A stretch of DNA of 22,867 nucleotides from an uncultured Alphaproteobacteria bacterium (GTDB lineage Bacteria; Pseudomonadota; Alphaproteobacteria; RF32; CAG-239): positions 1-22,867 of the forward strand of contig CAKQLF010000014.1 in NCBI GenBank assembly GCA_934254585.1, read 5' to 3'. Position 1 is the stretch's first letter. Each line of letters starts with the position of its first letter. The translations under genes and the position numbers were made by a program. A model generated the notes under the pieces. That model searched no databases. It was not told the DNA's origin and saw only the letters and a list, made by a program, of their open reading frames with translations. Shown one piece after another: positions 22,510 through 22,867 of the stretch.

Positions 22510-22619
22510 TGTTTCTATCGACTTTTATTAGGATTAAGGTATTTTTAATTTTTTTTAAGTACACTGAAAGCAAATATAAACTCACAGGAGAATATAAAAA
22601 TGAATAAGCTATTCAAAGG

Positions 22620-22636
22620 TCTCTCTCTCTCTCTCT
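22620..22636 (+). repeat. Dinucleotide microsatellite T(CT)8
   Basis: Eight uninterrupted CT units (22621-22636) preceded by T, seven codons into a possible ORF. Tracts of this kind change length by slipped-strand mispairing. Confidence 0.9.
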
Positions 22637-22783
22637 GCAAATCCTAGATGTCTGATTAAAAGCACCTTTTCTGCCGCTACAGGCGTTTTTACAAGTTTTT
22701 TCAGAAAAAATGATGTATGCGAGAATAACAAGCACAGCACGAAACTGGCAGGCGGCACAAAGCAAGCAATTCTAGCACCAGTC

Positions 22784-22806
22784 ATTCTAAGCCCTGTGCC
22801 TAGAAT
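22784..22806. repeat. REP-like palindrome
   Basis: ATTCTA (22784-22789) and TAGAAT (22801-22806) flank an 11-nt centre with further GC/GC pairing. The surrounding GTCATTCTAAGC...AGAATC resembles interspersed intergenic repeats seen in many bacterial genomes. Only one copy is in this window. Confidence 0.35.
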
Positions 22807-22867
22807 CTTGTTGCAACAAGGTACTAACCTAGTCAATAAATTTGCCTTATTATTACATAAGTGTCGG

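Larger units (their letters stand above)
22600..22867 (+). pseudogene. Phase-variable-type ORF, out of frame at the present (CT)8 count
   Basis: ACAGGAG lies 9 nt before ATG 22600. The frame reads MNKLFKGLSLSLCKS and stops at 22645-22647 just after a (CT)8 tract. With one more CT, or two fewer, the same start would read into a frame open from the tract to the end of the window (at least 76 codons), running on past 22867. One fewer CT also stops quickly. The product of the open frame (ANPRCLIKSTFSAATG...) has no domain I recognise, and base composition here is unlike the neighbouring genes. It may be a repeat element rather than a gene. Confidence 0.4.

Noticed and set aside
22609..22836. Minus-strand 75-codon ORF over the CT tract
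   Set aside because: No ribosome site was seen, its ER repeats come from the CT tract, and its sequence resembles translation of an interspersed repeat. Kept only as a repeat observation.

Overview
The window looks like the chromosome (or an integrated element) of an AT-rich, host-associated bacterium, most likely an alphaproteobacterium. The grounds are a tandem array of VirB6/TrbL-like proteins with long N- and C-terminal extensions (a layout known from the multi-VirB6 type IV secretion systems of Rickettsiales), heavy use of AAA/AAT codons, and low-complexity Asn/Lys/Gln-rich proteins. The taxon is inferred, not proven. All recognised genes lie on the + strand. A strong minus-strand promoter at the left edge (29-57) points to a divergent gene outside the window.

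Layout. 1-313 is an AT-rich intergenic region. 314-1183 encodes an alpha/beta-hydrolase-like protein that has lost the nucleophile serine. 1284-6496 holds a VirB6-like protein with a Gly-rich tail, a small membrane protein and a second VirB6-like protein with a Pro/Asn/Gly tail. 6602-14503 holds a VirB6-like lipoprotein, a VirB6-like protein apparently split into two genes whose second half carries a SleB-type cell-wall hydrolase domain, a VirB6-like protein with an N-terminal M23 metallopeptidase domain, and a soluble protein repeating the YD-like motifs of that protein's tail. The first two blocks start from near-identical extended -10 promoters. 14623-15597 encodes a double-HTH regulator with an S24/LexA-like C-terminus. 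A 14-bp-arm palindrome separates it from the third block (15701-20766): an acidic low-complexity protein ending in five 18-residue repeats, a small soluble protein, a secretin-like lipoprotein and a bitopic membrane protein.

How they may work together. The VirB6-like proteins would form the inner-membrane part of a secretion or conjugation channel. The two peptidoglycan hydrolase domains, both periplasmic by topology, would open the wall for it. The secretin-like lipoprotein and the bitopic protein could extend it to the outer membrane. No VirB4, VirD4, VirB11, VirB8-10 or relaxase gene is in the window, so the apparatus is incomplete here and conjugation versus effector delivery cannot be decided.

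From 20781 to about 21548 lies a tandem repeat with a 327-328 bp period (two full units and a third partial one). Each unit begins with a roughly 110-nt RNA that folds into the same three-way junction followed by a Rho-independent terminator. Differences between copies preserve base pairing, as expected for a functional structured RNA. The spacers encode a second, shorter putative RNA with its own promoter. I do not recognise either RNA. The third copy sits directly before a PEGA-like lipoprotein gene (21574-22149). The right end has a small Cys-rich protein behind a palindromic promoter, a strong terminator, and an ORF whose reading frame is set by a (CT)8 dinucleotide tract, a probable phase-variable locus.
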